Under the pieces are notes generated by a model. It was not told the origin of the DNA. It did no database searches and was given only the letters and a program-made list of their open reading frames with translations. A stretch of DNA of 64,000 nucleotides. Origin: Siderastrea radians (Eukaryota > Cnidaria > Anthozoa > Scleractinia > Rhizangiidae). Positions 63,997 through 64,000 of this stretch are shown in pieces. The DNA lies in NCBI GenBank assembly GCA_964017195.1, contig OZ024889.1, positions 55,140,574 to 55,204,573 of the forward strand, given 5' to 3'. Positions within the stretch are counted from its first letter, which is position 1. Each line of letters opens with the position of its first letter. The translations under genes and the position numbers were made by a program.

Positions 63997-64000
63997 TGAT

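Overview
The window looks like nuclear DNA of a cnidarian, most likely a stony coral. This is inferred from three intron-split core-2/I-branching glycosyltransferase paralogues, a tRNA-derived SINE, Penelope, DIRS and LINE fragments, many MITEs, and two unrelated Polinton/adintovirus-type insertions in AT-rich host DNA. No database search was possible; the species is not determined.

Region 1 (1-9306) is the right part of an endogenous adintovirus/Polinton-like element, visibly more GC-rich than the rest. On the + strand it carries the end of an adenain-type protease, a tRNA-like Pol III unit, an A32-type packaging ATPase, a Gly/Arg-rich protein, a two-helix membrane protein, two tiny Arg-rich core-like proteins, a 108-aa helical protein, a zinc-ribbon protein, a Lys/Gly-rich protein and a phospholipase A2-like protein. 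Two acidic or charged genes on the - strand meet these tail to tail near 4.5 kb. They diverge at about 5.2 kb, from a mirror-image promoter, from a protein-primed family B DNA polymerase whose N-terminus holds three LxCxE motifs. The polymerase is broken by an in-frame stop and a frameshift and is cut off at the host junction. Hexon, penton and integrase genes are not in the window. They may lie to the left.

Region 2 (9307-20033) is host DNA: a degenerate tandem repeat, a TTAA-flanked MITE, a poly-G-ended repeat, a tRNA-derived SINE and glycosyltransferase gene A (catalytic exon 16547-17662, membrane-anchor exon 19162-19285, - strand).

Region 3 (20034-30517) is bounded by inverted repeats of about 225 bp. 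It holds a decayed Maverick-type polymerase with C2H2 fingers (+ strand), split by a 2.9-kb insertion with its own target-site duplication, and a broken DIRS-like gag/RT fragment (- strand). No capsid genes are seen.

Region 4 (30518-64000) is repeat-rich host DNA with glycosyltransferase genes B (37845-45380) and C (58242-63525), both - strand. Each has a 5' noncoding exon, a short membrane-anchor exon and one large catalytic exon. Their upstream regions are homologous, so the family spread by segmental duplication. An orphan anchor exon at 56.2 kb has lost its start codon. Introns and spacers hold LINE and Penelope fragments, several foldback MITEs, and tandem duplications of 345 and 286 bp.
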